A DNA stretch of 64,000 nt from Nostoc sp. UHCC 0926 (lineage in GTDB: Bacteria; Cyanobacteriota; Cyanobacteriia; Cyanobacteriales; Nostocaceae). Positions 16,659-25,494 of the stretch are shown piece by piece. The position numbers and the translations under genes are program-made. The notes below the pieces were generated by a model. That model was not told where the DNA came from. It ran no database searches and saw nothing but the letters and a program-made list of their open reading frames with translations. Every line of letters begins with the position of its first letter. Position 1 is the stretch's first letter. Location of the stretch: contig NZ_CP117768.1 of assembly GCF_028623165.1 (NCBI RefSeq), forward strand, positions 2,666,001 through 2,730,000, in the 5' to 3' direction.

Positions 16659-17480
16659 TTAACCCAGATTATCTGGATCTATTCCCAGCGCTCTTAATTT
16701 TTCTGTCAATTGTTGCACCTTTTGTTCTGCAACTTCAGCGCGTTGTGTTTCTTGTTGAGCGCGTTGTGTTTCTTGTTGAGCGCGTTGTGCTTCTTGTTGA
16801 GCGCGTTGTGTTTCTTGTTGAGCGCGTTGTGCTTCTTGTTGAGCGCGTTGTGTTTCTTGTTGAGCGCGTTGTGTTTCTTGTTTTATTTGTTCTGCGGGCG
16901 TGAGATACCGTTGTCCTTGCTCATCATACCAATACATCCATTCCCGCGTTACACCGCAATAATTTCCCCTTTCGCAACCAATTCCCAGCCCAATTTCTGG
17001 TAGCCAAACGGGGTTTCCCTCTTGCAATTCATATTTACCATTAACTAACTTATGTACTTCCAAATGCGGTTTGCGACGGCGACGGGAGGAATAAATCACG
17101 TAGTAAGGTACACCCAAAGCCGCATATTCATCCAATTTAGTAGTGTATTCCTTACGATAATTTTGGGAAACTACTTCTAGCACGAAAATCGGTACAACAT
17201 TTTCATCCCACAGCACATAACTGGGACGCAACTCTTCATCATAAAACCGCTCTACCCCTAAGCTCAAAAACCCATCTGGCACAATGGGTGGTTTATCCGG
17301 GTGATAATAAATACCCATATCTATCCCAAATAACCAGTCCATACGTTCTGCCCAGAGTATTAGCAGGATCGCCTTCAGCAAGCCTGGTATCAATTCTTGC
17401 AGTTCATTATCCACAGGCGTTTCATCAGAGTCGGGTAGTTCGTCGGCTGAGGGCAAGTACCTTGGTAAGTCGTAGTCTAA
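16659..17480 (-). CDS. Uma2-family endonuclease-fold protein with heptad-repeat tail
   Basis: A second long-form Uma2 protein. Core segments are PPIVPDGFLSLG, VPIFVLEVVSQNYRKEYTTKLDEYAALGVPYYVIY (the E-x-V and K positions of the nuclease-like core) and WLPEIGLGIG. The tail has about nine heptads QRAQQET/QRAQQEA, encoded by 21-base DNA repeats (16735-16880), then LRALGIDPDNLG. The first Met codon in the frame is at 17498 (MGKPAML); MLDYDLPRYLP at 17480 is also possible. Function of the family is unproven; a nuclease activity is inferred from fold. Confidence 0.85.
   Translation of the reverse strand, partial: LDYDLPRYLPSADELPDSDETPVDNELQELIPGLLKAILLILWAERMDWLFGIDMGIYYHPDKPPIVPDGFLSLGVERFYDEELRPSYVLWDENVVPIFVLEVVSQNYRKEYTTKLDEYAALGVPYYVIYSSRRRRKPHLEVHKLVNGKYELQEGNPVWLPEIGLGIGCERGNYCGVTREWMYWYDEQGQRYLTPAEQIKQETQRAQQETQRAQQEAQRAQQETQRAQQEAQRAQQETQRAQQETQRAEVAEQKVQQLTEKLRALGIDPDNLG
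16735..16880 (-). repeat. 21-bp tandem coding repeat in the Uma2 tail
   Basis: About seven copies of the 21-base unit GCGCGTTGTGTTTCTTGTTG(A), with a C/T variant (GTGCTT/GTGTTT), encode the heptad QRAQQET/A. Such exact repeats change copy number easily by slippage, which would change coiled-coil length in steps of one heptad. Confidence 0.85.
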
Positions 17481-17498
17481 CATGGCTGGTTTCCCCAA

Positions 17499-18296
17499 AA
17501 ATCAAAGGATATTTGGCTCTATTTGGCTCACCAGAATTATAGCGATTTCTTTGCTAGCGATGTCTACGACGGGCTGTGACACTCGAATACTCGCTCTAAG
17601 CGTTGGCGCAGCCTCTCGTAGAGAAGGCTTTACGCAACTCTACAAGACACTGTTCGCGTTCGCTATCAGTGACGCACGGGCATTAACTATGTCATTAGTT
17701 TACTACTATATCTTTAAGTAATTTACTTATACTAATTGGTAGCTTTTAGCTACTAGACAATCTTAAGTCTGCCGCAATCATGAGCAAGAAAATTTATTTG
17801 ATACCTAAATTCTAACTGTCACAATCCGATTATCTTGATGATGCAATGTTTTGCTTTGACTAAGGGATACTACTTGTGGTATATAGAAACAGCCAAGATT
17901 CGACAGATATAATAGTTGCTGGCTGGTTTTTTGGTTGTGCAGAGCATTGCCTCAGCTAAAGTTGCAGCCCAGTCAAGAATACAGGCGTTTCTACCCCACC
18001 AAGGAAGTTGCTTAAGCCGAGAAATTTTTGGTAACTCTTAACTATTAATAAATATATAAGTGCTTAGTGCTATTCATGCTTTATATTTAGCGACAGGGTG
18101 GCGCAAACAGCCACTCATGTTCAAATACTTAGGAGGCAGTACCCACCGGAAGCAACTCACGCTTCGATACTATCAGCACGGAGCGTAAGAAGGTTAAGTT
18201 GATATTAAAACGAATAATTTTTGCTGAATTGCGACAGATAAAGACTAAACTAAAAAGTCTTGTGCAGCAAAACCTGTAGCTTTAAATGAAATAATC
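17499..18296. other. 800-bp intergenic region upstream of serA
   Basis: No gene is seen. The part at 17550-17660 is a dispersed repeat cluster (GCGATGTCTACGACGGGCT and GGCGCAGCCTCTCGTAGAGAAG). The middle is AT-rich. The segment 18090-18190 can form two stable hairpins and may be a structured leader or small RNA (listed separately). Confidence 0.5.
18091..18190 (+). ncRNA. Candidate structured RNA or leader upstream of serA
   Basis: Two hairpins can be drawn: GGGTGGC/GCCACTC (18096-18102 with 18110-18116, seven-base loop) and ACGCTTC/GGAGCGT (18159-18165 with 18180-18186, fourteen-base loop). Between them is an unpaired GGAGGCAGTACCCACCGGAA segment. It does not match a riboswitch or small RNA that I can name. 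The call rests only on these hairpins and on its contrast with the AT-rich flanks. Confidence 0.25.
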
Positions 18297-19877
18297 ATGT
18301 CTAAGGTTCTTGTCTCAGATTCTATTGACCAAGCTGGAATTGACATTCTTTCTCAAGTTGCTACCGTTGATGTCAAAATAGGTCTAAAACCAGCCGAACT
18401 GCTCCAAATTATTGGTGAGTATGACGCGCTGATGATTCGCTCTAGTACACGCGTCACCCAAGAAATTATTGAAGCCGGCACGCAGCTAAAAATCATCGGT
18501 CGTGCTGGTGTGGGTGTGGATAATGTGGATGTTCCTGCTGCCACACGCCGGGGAATTGTGGTAGTCAATTCTCCAGAGGGAAATACAATTGCCGCCGCAG
18601 AACATGCGCTAGCGATGATTTTGGCCTTGTCTCGCCACATCCCCGATGCTAACGCTTCGGTGAAACGCGGTGCGTGGGATCGCAATAGCTTTGTCGGCGC
18701 GGAAGTCTACAAAAAAACTCTCGGCGTTGTTGGTTTGGGTAAAATTGGCTCCCATGTTGCCACTGTAGCTAAGACAATGGGGATGAAACTCCTAGCTTAT
18801 GACCCTTTTATTTCTACAGACCGAGCCGAACAACTTGGCTGTCAGCTAGTGGAGCTAGATTTACTCTTTCAGCAAGCAGACTATATTACCCTACACATCC
18901 CTAAAACCCCAGAAACCACCCACTTAATCAATGCCACAACCCTGGCAAAGATGAAACCCACAGCCCGGATTATCAACTGCGCTCGTGGTGGGATCATTGA
19001 TGAAGTAGCTTTAGCAGCAGCTCTTAAAGCGGGTAAAATCGGGGGTGCAGCCTTGGATGTATTCGAGTCAGAACCACTGGGTGAATCTGAATTGCGATCG
19101 CTAGGCAAAGAAATCATCCTCACCCCCCATTTGGGAGCCTCCACCGCGGAAGCTCAAGTAAATGTAGCCATTGATGTTGCCGAACAAATTCGTGATGTAC
19201 TTTTAGGACTACCAGCACGTTCAGCCGTAAACATTCCCGGACTCGGCCCCGATGTGTTGGAAGAACTCAAACCCTACATGCAACTAGCAGAAACTCTAGG
19301 TAACCTGGTGGGACAGCTAGTTGGCGGACGGGTGGAAGTACTCAATATTCGACTGCAAGGGGAACTCGCGACTAACAAAAGTCAGCCTTTGGTAGTCGCT
19401 GCCCTGAAAGGATTACTTTACCAAGCTTTGCGGGAACGGGTAAATTACGTAAATGCCAGCATAGAAGCTAAAGAACGCGGAATTCGGGTGATTGAAACCC
19501 GCGATGCTTCCATTAGAGACTATGCCGGAACGCTTCATCTAGAAGCCACAGGTACTTTAGGGACTCATTCTGTCACAGGCGCTTTGTTGGGTGAGCGGGA
19601 AATTCACCTGACTGATGTTGACGGTTTCCCGATTAACGTCCCACCCAGCAAATATATGTTGTTTACCCTGCACCGCGATATGCCGGGGATTATCGGCAAA
19701 CTCGGTTCCCTACTCGGCAGTTTTAATGTGAATATTGCCAGTATGCAGGTAGGTCGTAAAATCGTCCGTGGTGATGCGGTAATGGCTCTGAGTATAGATG
19801 ACCCCTTACCTGAGGGCATTTTGGATGAGATTATAAAAGTCCCTGGTATTCGAGACGCGTATACAGTAACACTTTAA
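18297..19877 (+). CDS. serA: D-3-phosphoglycerate dehydrogenase
   Basis: First step of serine synthesis: oxidises 3-phosphoglycerate to 3-phosphohydroxypyruvate with NAD. The 526-residue long form has a substrate domain, the NAD-binding domain with GLGKIG (146-151), catalytic Arg230 (NCARGG), Glu259 (DVFESEP) and His278 (TPHLGAS), then the ASB domain and a C-terminal ACT domain (MLFTLHRDMPGIIGKLGSLLG). The ACT domain suggests feedback by serine. It precedes prmA with a 264-base repeat-filled gap. Serine from this enzyme feeds the cysE product encoded at 40 kb. Confidence 0.97.
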   Translation: MSKVLVSDSIDQAGIDILSQVATVDVKIGLKPAELLQIIGEYDALMIRSSTRVTQEIIEAGTQLKIIGRAGVGVDNVDVPAATRRGIVVVNSPEGNTIAAAEHALAMILALSRHIPDANASVKRGAWDRNSFVGAEVYKKTLGVVGLGKIGSHVATVAKTMGMKLLAYDPFISTDRAEQLGCQLVELDLLFQQADYITLHIPKTPETTHLINATTLAKMKPTARIINCARGGIIDEVALAAALKAGKIGGAALDVFESEPLGESELRSLGKEIILTPHLGASTAEAQVNVAIDVAEQIRDVLLGLPARSAVNIPGLGPDVLEELKPYMQLAETLGNLVGQLVGGRVEVLNIRLQGELATNKSQPLVVAALKGLLYQALRERVNYVNASIEAKERGIRVIETRDASIRDYAGTLHLEATGTLGTHSVTGALLGEREIHLTDVDGFPINVPPSKYMLFTLHRDMPGIIGKLGSLLGSFNVNIASMQVGRKIVRGDAVMALSIDDPLPEGILDEIIKVPGIRDAYTVTL

Positions 19878-20141
19878 TTTTGGATTTCGGACTTCGGCTC
19901 CTTTCGGCTTACCTCGGCTTCGCCCAACTCTTGGAGAGGCTGCGCCCTAAGCGTAGCTATGCCGCAGGCTTTACGACGCCGCTCAGGCTAAACTCGGCAC
20001 AAGTCGCTCAAGGCAAGTCGCTTAGTCGAACGATTTTGGATTTTGGATTGGTAATGGCTAATTGCTCATTGTTTTTCGCATTGGTCATTATCCGTTACCT
20101 AGTCCCCAATCTAAAATCTAAAATCTAAAATCTAAAATTAT
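19878..20141. repeat. Dispersed repeats and TCTAAAA heptamers between serA and prmA
   Basis: GC-rich modules (GGCTGCGCCCTAAGCGTAGC and relatives) occupy 19890-20035, and four copies of the heptamer TCTAAAA run up to the prmA start at 20107-20138. The heptamers leave no ordinary ribosome binding site before prmA. No gene is seen. Confidence 0.7.
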
Positions 20142-21062
20142 ATGGCAAACACCTGGTGGGAACTACAGATTTTATGTGAACCAGACCTAGAAGATTCTAT
20201 CTTTTGGCGACTGGAAGATTTTGGCTGCCGTGGTACAGCTAGTGAAAACAAAGGAAATTCATCTTTAGTTAGGGCTTATCTGCCGACAATTCAAACGCAG
20301 CTACTAGATTTGGCAGCGCTATCGCTGTGGCTACGTCAAGATGCCCTCTGTGTGGGACTTTCATCTCCCTCCCTGCAATGGCAGTTGATTGATGAGGAAG
20401 ATTGGGCGACTAGCTGGAAACAATATTGGCATCCGCAGGAAATAGGCGATCGCTTCCTAATTAACCCCGCTTGGCTACCATTACCAGAAACAACGGAACG
20501 GTTAGTGATTCGTCTTGACCCAGGTGTAGCATTTGGTACGGGCAACCACGCCACGACTCAGCTATGTTTGGAATCCTTGGAAATGCGGCTGAGTGGAGTT
20601 CCTCAGTCGTTTGTGAGTACTAGTGGCAAACATGAACATCTAGTAATTGCGGATATTGGCTGTGGTTCTGGTATCCTTTCCATTGGGGCGCTGCTACTGG
20701 GAGCAGAGAAAGTCTATGCAGTAGATACTGACCCTTTGGCGGTGCAATCAACTATCAGTAATGGTGTCCTGAACGACATTATCCCAGAACGTTTACTACC
20801 AGCACTGGGAAGTGTAAACGTTTTGACAAAACTAGTTGAAAAACCAGTAGACGGTATTGTATGCAATATTTTGGCTAATGTGATTATTGAATTGGTTCCA
20901 GAAATGAGTGCGATCGCCAAACCTGAAACTTGGGCTATATTCAGTGGTATTTTACTAGAACAATCTAAAGCTGTTGCTGACGCTTTAGAAGAAAATGGTT
21001 GGGTCGTTGCTACCCTGTGGAAACGAAAAGAATGGTGTTGCTTGAATGTACGCCGTTCTTAA
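20142..21062 (+). CDS. prmA: Ribosomal protein L11 methyltransferase
   Basis: Methylates ribosomal protein L11 using SAM. The 306 residues match PrmA: an N-terminal substrate-recognition domain (1-60), a linker ([16 protein letters not shown] region 87-98), the PrmA signature [20 protein letters not shown] (125-144), motif I DIGCGSG (171-177), the acidic SAM contact AVDTD, and the catalytic-pocket CNILANVI. The start MANTWWELQ is typical. It follows serA in the same orientation and could share its transcript. Confidence 0.95.
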   Translation: MANTWWELQILCEPDLEDSIFWRLEDFGCRGTASENKGNSSLVRAYLPTIQTQLLDLAALSLWLRQDALCVGLSSPSLQWQLIDEEDWATSWKQYWHPQEIGDRFLINPAWLPLPETTERLVIRLDPGVAFGTGNHATTQLCLESLEMRLSGVPQSFVSTSGKHEHLVIADIGCGSGILSIGALLLGAEKVYAVDTDPLAVQSTISNGVLNDIIPERLLPALGSVNVLTKLVEKPVDGIVCNILANVIIELVPEMSAIAKPETWAIFSGILLEQSKAVADALEENGWVVATLWKRKEWCCLNVRRS

Positions 21063-21089
21063 CCCAGTGGATACCAAAGGTGGAAACAA

Positions 21090-21228
21090 CACTAGTACAG
21101 CGTGGCGGAAATAAACAACCATTTCAAATCAACGAAACGTTTACTCTGTATTTCTTTTGAATGAGTGACTTTTACTTCGGCTACGCTCACTACAAGTGAC
21201 TTTTGACTTCCGCCTTGCGGTACTAGTG
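21090..21228. mobile_element. 139-bp MITE-like element (CACTAGTAC ends)
   Basis: CACTAGTACAGCGTGGCGGAA (21090 onward, 21 bases) is inverted at 21208-21228 with three mismatches. The interior contains the inverted pair CTTCGGCTACGCTCACTACAAG. No coding sequence. It fills most of the gap between prmA and the convergent monooxygenase gene. Confidence 0.65.
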
Positions 21229-21302
21229 GTTTTGATTCTTTAATAAGAGAACTAGAAAACGACAAAACTAGTACTGTGATCTCAAACAAGCAAAGTCAAT
21301 AA

Positions 21303-22487
21303 TTATGAATAAAAGTTGGGTTTTGGCAGTTGATCATTTAACGCCCAATTTCCGATATCTTGGATTTTGTAATCCACTGGATCGTGGAGAGTGAACGTGC
21401 GGAGATTACGCCAATAGCGGTCAAAGCCATATTTTGCATTAGTAGCGCGTGCGCCCATAACTTCAAAAATGCGGCTGGTGATGTCTAAACCGACTCTAGT
21501 GGCGAGGACTTTGGCAGTAGCAATAAACAGCGCACATTCTCCCCGTTGTTCTGCGGTGAGTGACCATTCCTGCTCCCAAGCTGTTTGTAGTAATTCTCCT
21601 GCCTGCTCGACTAGACAAATGGCTGCCTGAAGATCAACCCATATATTGCCGTAATGCTGGATAATGTATGGATCTTGGGTTGCACTCTCTACACCTGATG
21701 TCAGCCAAGGTTTTGTATTAGTGCAAGTATATGTTTTAGCAGCTTCAAATGCTCCTTGTGCAATTCCCAGGTAGATATTAGCAAGATTCAATTGAGTTAA
21801 GCACGCACGAATAGTGGTGAAGGGTTCACTGGGTTTGTCTCTACTACCAAGAATTTCGTCAGGGTATACCAACACATTCTCAAAAGTCACACTACCACTA
21901 TCTGTTTGACGTTGCCCTATATTATTCCAATCATGATTAACAGTAACACCTTGCCGTTGGGTAGGAATTACCAGAATACTCAATTCTCCATTTTCTTGAT
22001 GAGTGGCAGTGATTGGTAATATATCTGAGTCTTGAGAACCAGAGCAAAAGCTTTTGATGCCGTTGAGACGGAAATAATCATTTTCCGGTGTCAGAGTAGT
22101 TCTTTTATCCAAAGGGTTGAGGGCATTGCACCAAAACCAATTGTTGCGAATAGTTTCTGAGTAATAACGCTGTTTTTGCTCTGCCGAACCAAAGATATGA
22201 GGAATTACTACACCTAGATGGTGGTAAGAAAAGACGTGAGCAATGGAGCTATCAACTTTGGCAAATTCACGGGTAATTTGCAGAACGGTAATCCAGCTTT
22301 GCCCTAAACCACCGTACTCTGTGGGTACGATCAGTTTCAGTAAGTTGCTTTGGCGCAAGCGATCGCGTTCATGCTTTGGTGTTCCCCCTTTTGCATCCCG
22401 CTCTACAGCAGTCTGTGCAAATTCCTTTGCTAAAGACTTAGCTAGATCAATATAATTTTGAGACTCTTTAGTTTCGATTAATTGCAT
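21303..22487 (-). CDS. Acyl-CoA dehydrogenase-fold flavin monooxygenase (SfnB/DszC-like)
   Basis: About 394 residues with the acyl-CoA dehydrogenase fold: an N-terminal helical domain (KLIVPTEYGGLGQSW), a middle beta domain (FRLNGIKSFCSGSQDSD, GQRQTDSGSVTFENVLV), and a C-terminal helical bundle ending RYWRNLRTFTLHDPVDYK. That ending, and the lack of the acyl-CoA dehydrogenase catalytic Glu context, fit the SfnB/DszC group of FMNH2-dependent oxygenases acting on organosulfur compounds. A second paralogue lies at 26798. I chose ATG 22487 over a TTG nine bases upstream; AGGAG lies 12 bases before it. The exact substrate is not known. Confidence 0.82.
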   Translation of the reverse strand: MQLIETKESQNYIDLAKSLAKEFAQTAVERDAKGGTPKHERDRLRQSNLLKLIVPTEYGGLGQSWITVLQITREFAKVDSSIAHVFSYHHLGVVIPHIFGSAEQKQRYYSETIRNNWFWCNALNPLDKRTTLTPENDYFRLNGIKSFCSGSQDSDILPITATHQENGELSILVIPTQRQGVTVNHDWNNIGQRQTDSGSVTFENVLVYPDEILGSRDKPSEPFTTIRACLTQLNLANIYLGIAQGAFEAAKTYTCTNTKPWLTSGVESATQDPYIIQHYGNIWVDLQAAICLVEQAGELLQTAWEQEWSLTAEQRGECALFIATAKVLATRVGLDITSRIFEVMGARATNAKYGFDRYWRNLRTFTLHDPVDYKIQDIGNWALNDQLPKPNFYS

Positions 22488-23136
22488 ATCTTGCAACTTC
22501 TCCTGCTAACCTTTTGTGAGGAGCAACTATAAATTTGGCTGGAAAAACTTTCAATCTACAGTGTTTCGATAAAACTACCGTACTATAAAGATATCATTGC
22601 ATAGTTTAATTAATAAAGCAAGTTCAAATTAAATTAATTTTGCTAAAGCTATAGGTTGTTAGTGCTGGATAAAAAAATATTTTGTTGAGAGTCAAACAGA
22701 AAAACAAGTACATTAAAAAAAATATGATAATCTACTTGTTTTTCCAGACTATCTATGCAATATTAATAAATTGAATGCACTAATCTACTTTAACTAGATA
22801 AGTAAACAGTAGATAAGAAGTAATGGGCAAAAAAATCAGATTTCTGTCTAAAGTTTAAATATTTTTTACAGATAGATATTCCCTTCGCAAATAGACCAGC
22901 TTAGACAGGGATTACTTTGTTGTGAAAAAAATCTTTTTACATTGAAACATGGGGATTAAAATGCCAGATATTAACTGATATATCTGGAAGCATAGCGATA
23001 TTAATGAAAAGTTTTGAGTGTTAGACTAATTCAACATTTCTCAGGGCTAGTCATAAATTTTTAGCTTGACAAGTCACTGAAATGTCTGATGCCTTTCACT
23101 AAATTTTCTCAACCAAAAATATGAGGAGTGATAGAA
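22488..23136. promoter_or_regulatory. Divergent promoter region of the organosulfur cluster
   Basis: About 650 AT-rich bases separate the divergent monooxygenase and porin genes. AAACTACCGTACT (22572-22584) contains TACCGTA (22576-22582) 90 bases before the monooxygenase start. The same TACCGTA core lies in the divergent region at 29.6-29.9 kb. I see no gene here. Binding by the cluster regulator is an inference. Confidence 0.5.
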
Positions 23137-24846
23137 ATGTTCAATCGTTCATTTCATAATTTATGCATTGAATCAATGATTTTGGGGGCTACTTTGCTAG
23201 CCAGCACATCAGCTTATGCTGAAGACAGGAATTTGGTAGCTGTCACTCAAACAAATATACCAACTGCGTTGGCGCAGCCCGCCGCAGGCATCACCAAGCG
23301 CGTCCTAGACCCCAACCAAACTCCACGTTTCGGAGATAATTTTTCGGAAACAACCATTGTACAAACGCCTGAAATTCCTGCAATCAATAGTGATGCAAGT
23401 GTTCCACAGACAAACAGTATGTCTCAAGTAACATCTGTATCTCAGTTTTCAGATGTGCAGCCAACTGATTGGGCGCTTCTTGCACTCCAGTCTTTAGTTG
23501 AGCGTTATGGATGTATTGCGGGGTATCCAAATAGCATTTATCGGGGAAACCGCGCCATCACTCGCTATGAATTTGCAGCAGGCTTAAATGCTTGTTTATC
23601 TCGCATCAACGAGCTAATTGCAACAGCTACATCTGACTTAGTTACCAAAGAAGACTTAACTAGCCTACAAAGACTGCAAGAAGAATTTGCCTCTGAATTA
23701 GCAACTCTACGGGGTCGCGTTGATAGTTTAGAAGCTCGGACTGCGGAACTAGAAGCCAATCAGTTTTCTACAACAACAAAGCTTTCTGCGGAAGCCATTT
23801 TTGTGATTACGGATGCCTTCGCTGGCTCAGTTAATGGTGATAACACAGTTTTTCAAGATAGAGTTCGCCTCGTTTTCCAAACTAGTTTTACAGGTAAAGA
23901 CAATCTATATACTCGTCTAAGTACTGGAAACACTACTCTTTTGCAGCTTCCTGGTGGTTCAGCCGAAGGTTTGCAAACCTTCAATCTTGCTCCTGGTAAC
24001 AACAACCTGTCCCTAGATTGGCTCTCTTACTATTTCCCAGTTGGCAACAAAATCGATGCTTATATAGGAGCCGTGAACGGAGTACTTTATGATTTTGTTC
24101 CTACTCTGAGTCCCTATCTTGAGAGTGCCTCAGGAGGTGGTCGTGCTTTGACAGAATTTGCTTCCTCTAGTCCTATCTACCGTATTGGTGGTGGTGCAGG
24201 TGGGGGATTCAATTATCGACTCAGTGACCAATTGGTATTGAGCTTGGGTTACTTAGCAGGAGATCATGCCAGTCCTCAGCCAGATAGAGGTTTTTTTAAT
24301 GGTCAATATAGCGCATTTGGACAAATAGCATGGAACCCCAACAAGAACTCTGGCATTGGTTTGACCTATGTAAATGCTTACCAAAATCGGGGAGCAATAT
24401 TTGACCTGGGTAGCGGTTTTACACTTGTCGGAACAGAACAAGCAAATACTCCATTTGAGCGGAGGATTACCAACTCCTACGGAGTCGAAGCTTTCTATAA
24501 ATTTAGTCCTCGATTTGCAGTCAATGGGTTCTTTGGCTACACTAACGCCAAGAATTTGGCAGGTAGTGGTAGTGCAGATATTTGGTACTATGCTCTGGGA
24601 TTGGCATTCCCAGATTTAGGTAAACAAGGCAACCTTGGTGGTGTTCTTGTGGGTGCAGAACCTTATCGGGGTGGTAATCCTGCACCTGCAAACGATTTAT
24701 CCTTACATATTGAAGGCTTTTACAAGTATCGGCTTACAGATAACATTGCCATCACCCCTGGCGTAATTTGGATCACGGCTCCTGCTCAAAACAATGACAA
24801 TCAGGATGCGGTAATTGGCACTGTGAGAACAACCTTCACCTTTTAG
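23137..24846 (+). CDS. SLH-domain OprB-type porin
   Basis: Outer-membrane porin of the cyanobacterial SLH-OprB family. A signal peptide (to about ASTSAYA, residue 27) is followed by a Gln/Pro/Thr-rich linker, one SLH domain (VQPTDWALLALQSLVERYGCIAGYP ... ITRYEFAAGLNACLSRINELI) that binds cell-wall polymer, a coiled coil (LTSLQRLQEEF ... LEARTAELEANQ), and a beta-barrel ending in VIGTVRTTFTF, with terminal Phe. AGGAG at 23124-23128 is eight bases before ATG 23137, so this start is preferred to the GTG at 23128. Its place between oxygenase genes suggests uptake of organosulfur compounds, though some members carry iron or other solutes. Confidence 0.9.
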   Translation: MFNRSFHNLCIESMILGATLLASTSAYAEDRNLVAVTQTNIPTALAQPAAGITKRVLDPNQTPRFGDNFSETTIVQTPEIPAINSDASVPQTNSMSQVTSVSQFSDVQPTDWALLALQSLVERYGCIAGYPNSIYRGNRAITRYEFAAGLNACLSRINELIATATSDLVTKEDLTSLQRLQEEFASELATLRGRVDSLEARTAELEANQFSTTTKLSAEAIFVITDAFAGSVNGDNTVFQDRVRLVFQTSFTGKDNLYTRLSTGNTTLLQLPGGSAEGLQTFNLAPGNNNLSLDWLSYYFPVGNKIDAYIGAVNGVLYDFVPTLSPYLESASGGGRALTEFASSSPIYRIGGGAGGGFNYRLSDQLVLSLGYLAGDHASPQPDRGFFNGQYSAFGQIAWNPNKNSGIGLTYVNAYQNRGAIFDLGSGFTLVGTEQANTPFERRITNSYGVEAFYKFSPRFAVNGFFGYTNAKNLAGSGSADIWYYALGLAFPDLGKQGNLGGVLVGAEPYRGGNPAPANDLSLHIEGFYKYRLTDNIAITPGVIWITAPAQNNDNQDAVIGTVRTTFTF

Positions 24847-24984
24847 ATAATCAGCAAAGGTGGAAAGAATAATTCATCAAAAGTCGGCGAGTTTTTTATC
24901 CTCCTAATCAGCAATGCAGATATGAAAGCTAAAAAACTCTCCCACTGCTAAGAGGATAGAGGGAGCAGAGACGAATAGCACTAA

Positions 24985-25148
24985 GTTAAGACATAGCCCT
25001 TGCCCTAACTGGTTAAGAGCCGCTGGGAACTCACTCATCCTGGGAGGCGGAGCTTCCTCTTTCTTGATTAGAGGCAGAGCCTCTTAGAATACATTCCCAG
25101 TCCAGAGACTGGGAACGAGGTGATACAAGACTTTGGGCTTATCTTAAC
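24985..25148. mobile_element. 164-bp inverted-repeat element A
   Basis: GTTAAGACATAGCCC (24985-24999) is inverted as GGGCTTATCTTAAC (25135-25148) with one gap and one mismatch. The interior contains GGAGGCGGAGCTTCC and CCCAGTCCAGAGACTGGG palindromes, a common Nostoc repeat module. No coding sequence. Confidence 0.5.
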
Positions 25149-25163
25149 CTCATCTATGTTGAG

Positions 25164-25302
25164 AACTGTAGTTTTTGCCCTCACCCTAAATCCCTCTCCC
25201 AAGTAGGGAGAGGGACTTATTTTTGGCTCCCCTTCTCCCAATATTGGGAGAAGGGGCTGGGGGATGAGGGTTTTTTCTGTTCATACGGAAAGAACTACAG
25301 TT
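25164..25302. mobile_element. 139-bp inverted-repeat element B (AACTGTAGTT ends)
   Basis: AACTGTAGTT (25164-25173) is inverted as AACTACAGTT (25293-25302). Inside, CCCTCACCC matches GGGGATGAGGG, and two further hairpins (CCCTCTCCC...GGGAGAGGG and CTTCTCCCAATATTGGGAGAAG) fill the centre. Confidence 0.6.
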
Positions 25303-25494
25303 TTCAAGGTGGACGCGGTTTTAGTGCCATTTAAAGCAGAGACAACAACATCACAACTATTAACTAATTACTAATTCGTAATTCGTAATTGAATTCTTAA
25401 CTACGAATTACGTTAGCGAGTCCGCATACCCCTATGGGGAAGCAAGCTAGCAAGACCGTCTCGTAGAGAGCGTCATTATCAATTAGGAATTATT

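Larger units (their letters stand above)
24847..25494. other. Intergenic region built of two MITE-like elements and dispersed repeats
   Basis: Element A (24985-25148) and element B (25164-25302) lie almost end to end and are listed separately. At 25370-25480 are further modules, including TACGAATTACG and CCCTATGGGGAAGCAAGCTAGCAAG. I find no gene. Transcripts of the porin and of the convergent membrane-protein gene should end here. Confidence 0.6.

Noticed and set aside
16710-17003. 97-codon plus frame rich in CFLLSAL repeats
   Set aside because: It is the antisense of the heptad repeat of the Uma2 coiled coil.
18091-18190. Identification of the serA upstream segment as SRP RNA, glutamine riboswitch or RNase P RNA
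   Set aside because: CCGGAAGC resembles one motif of SRP RNA, but the surrounding conserved bases are absent, and no other signature fits.
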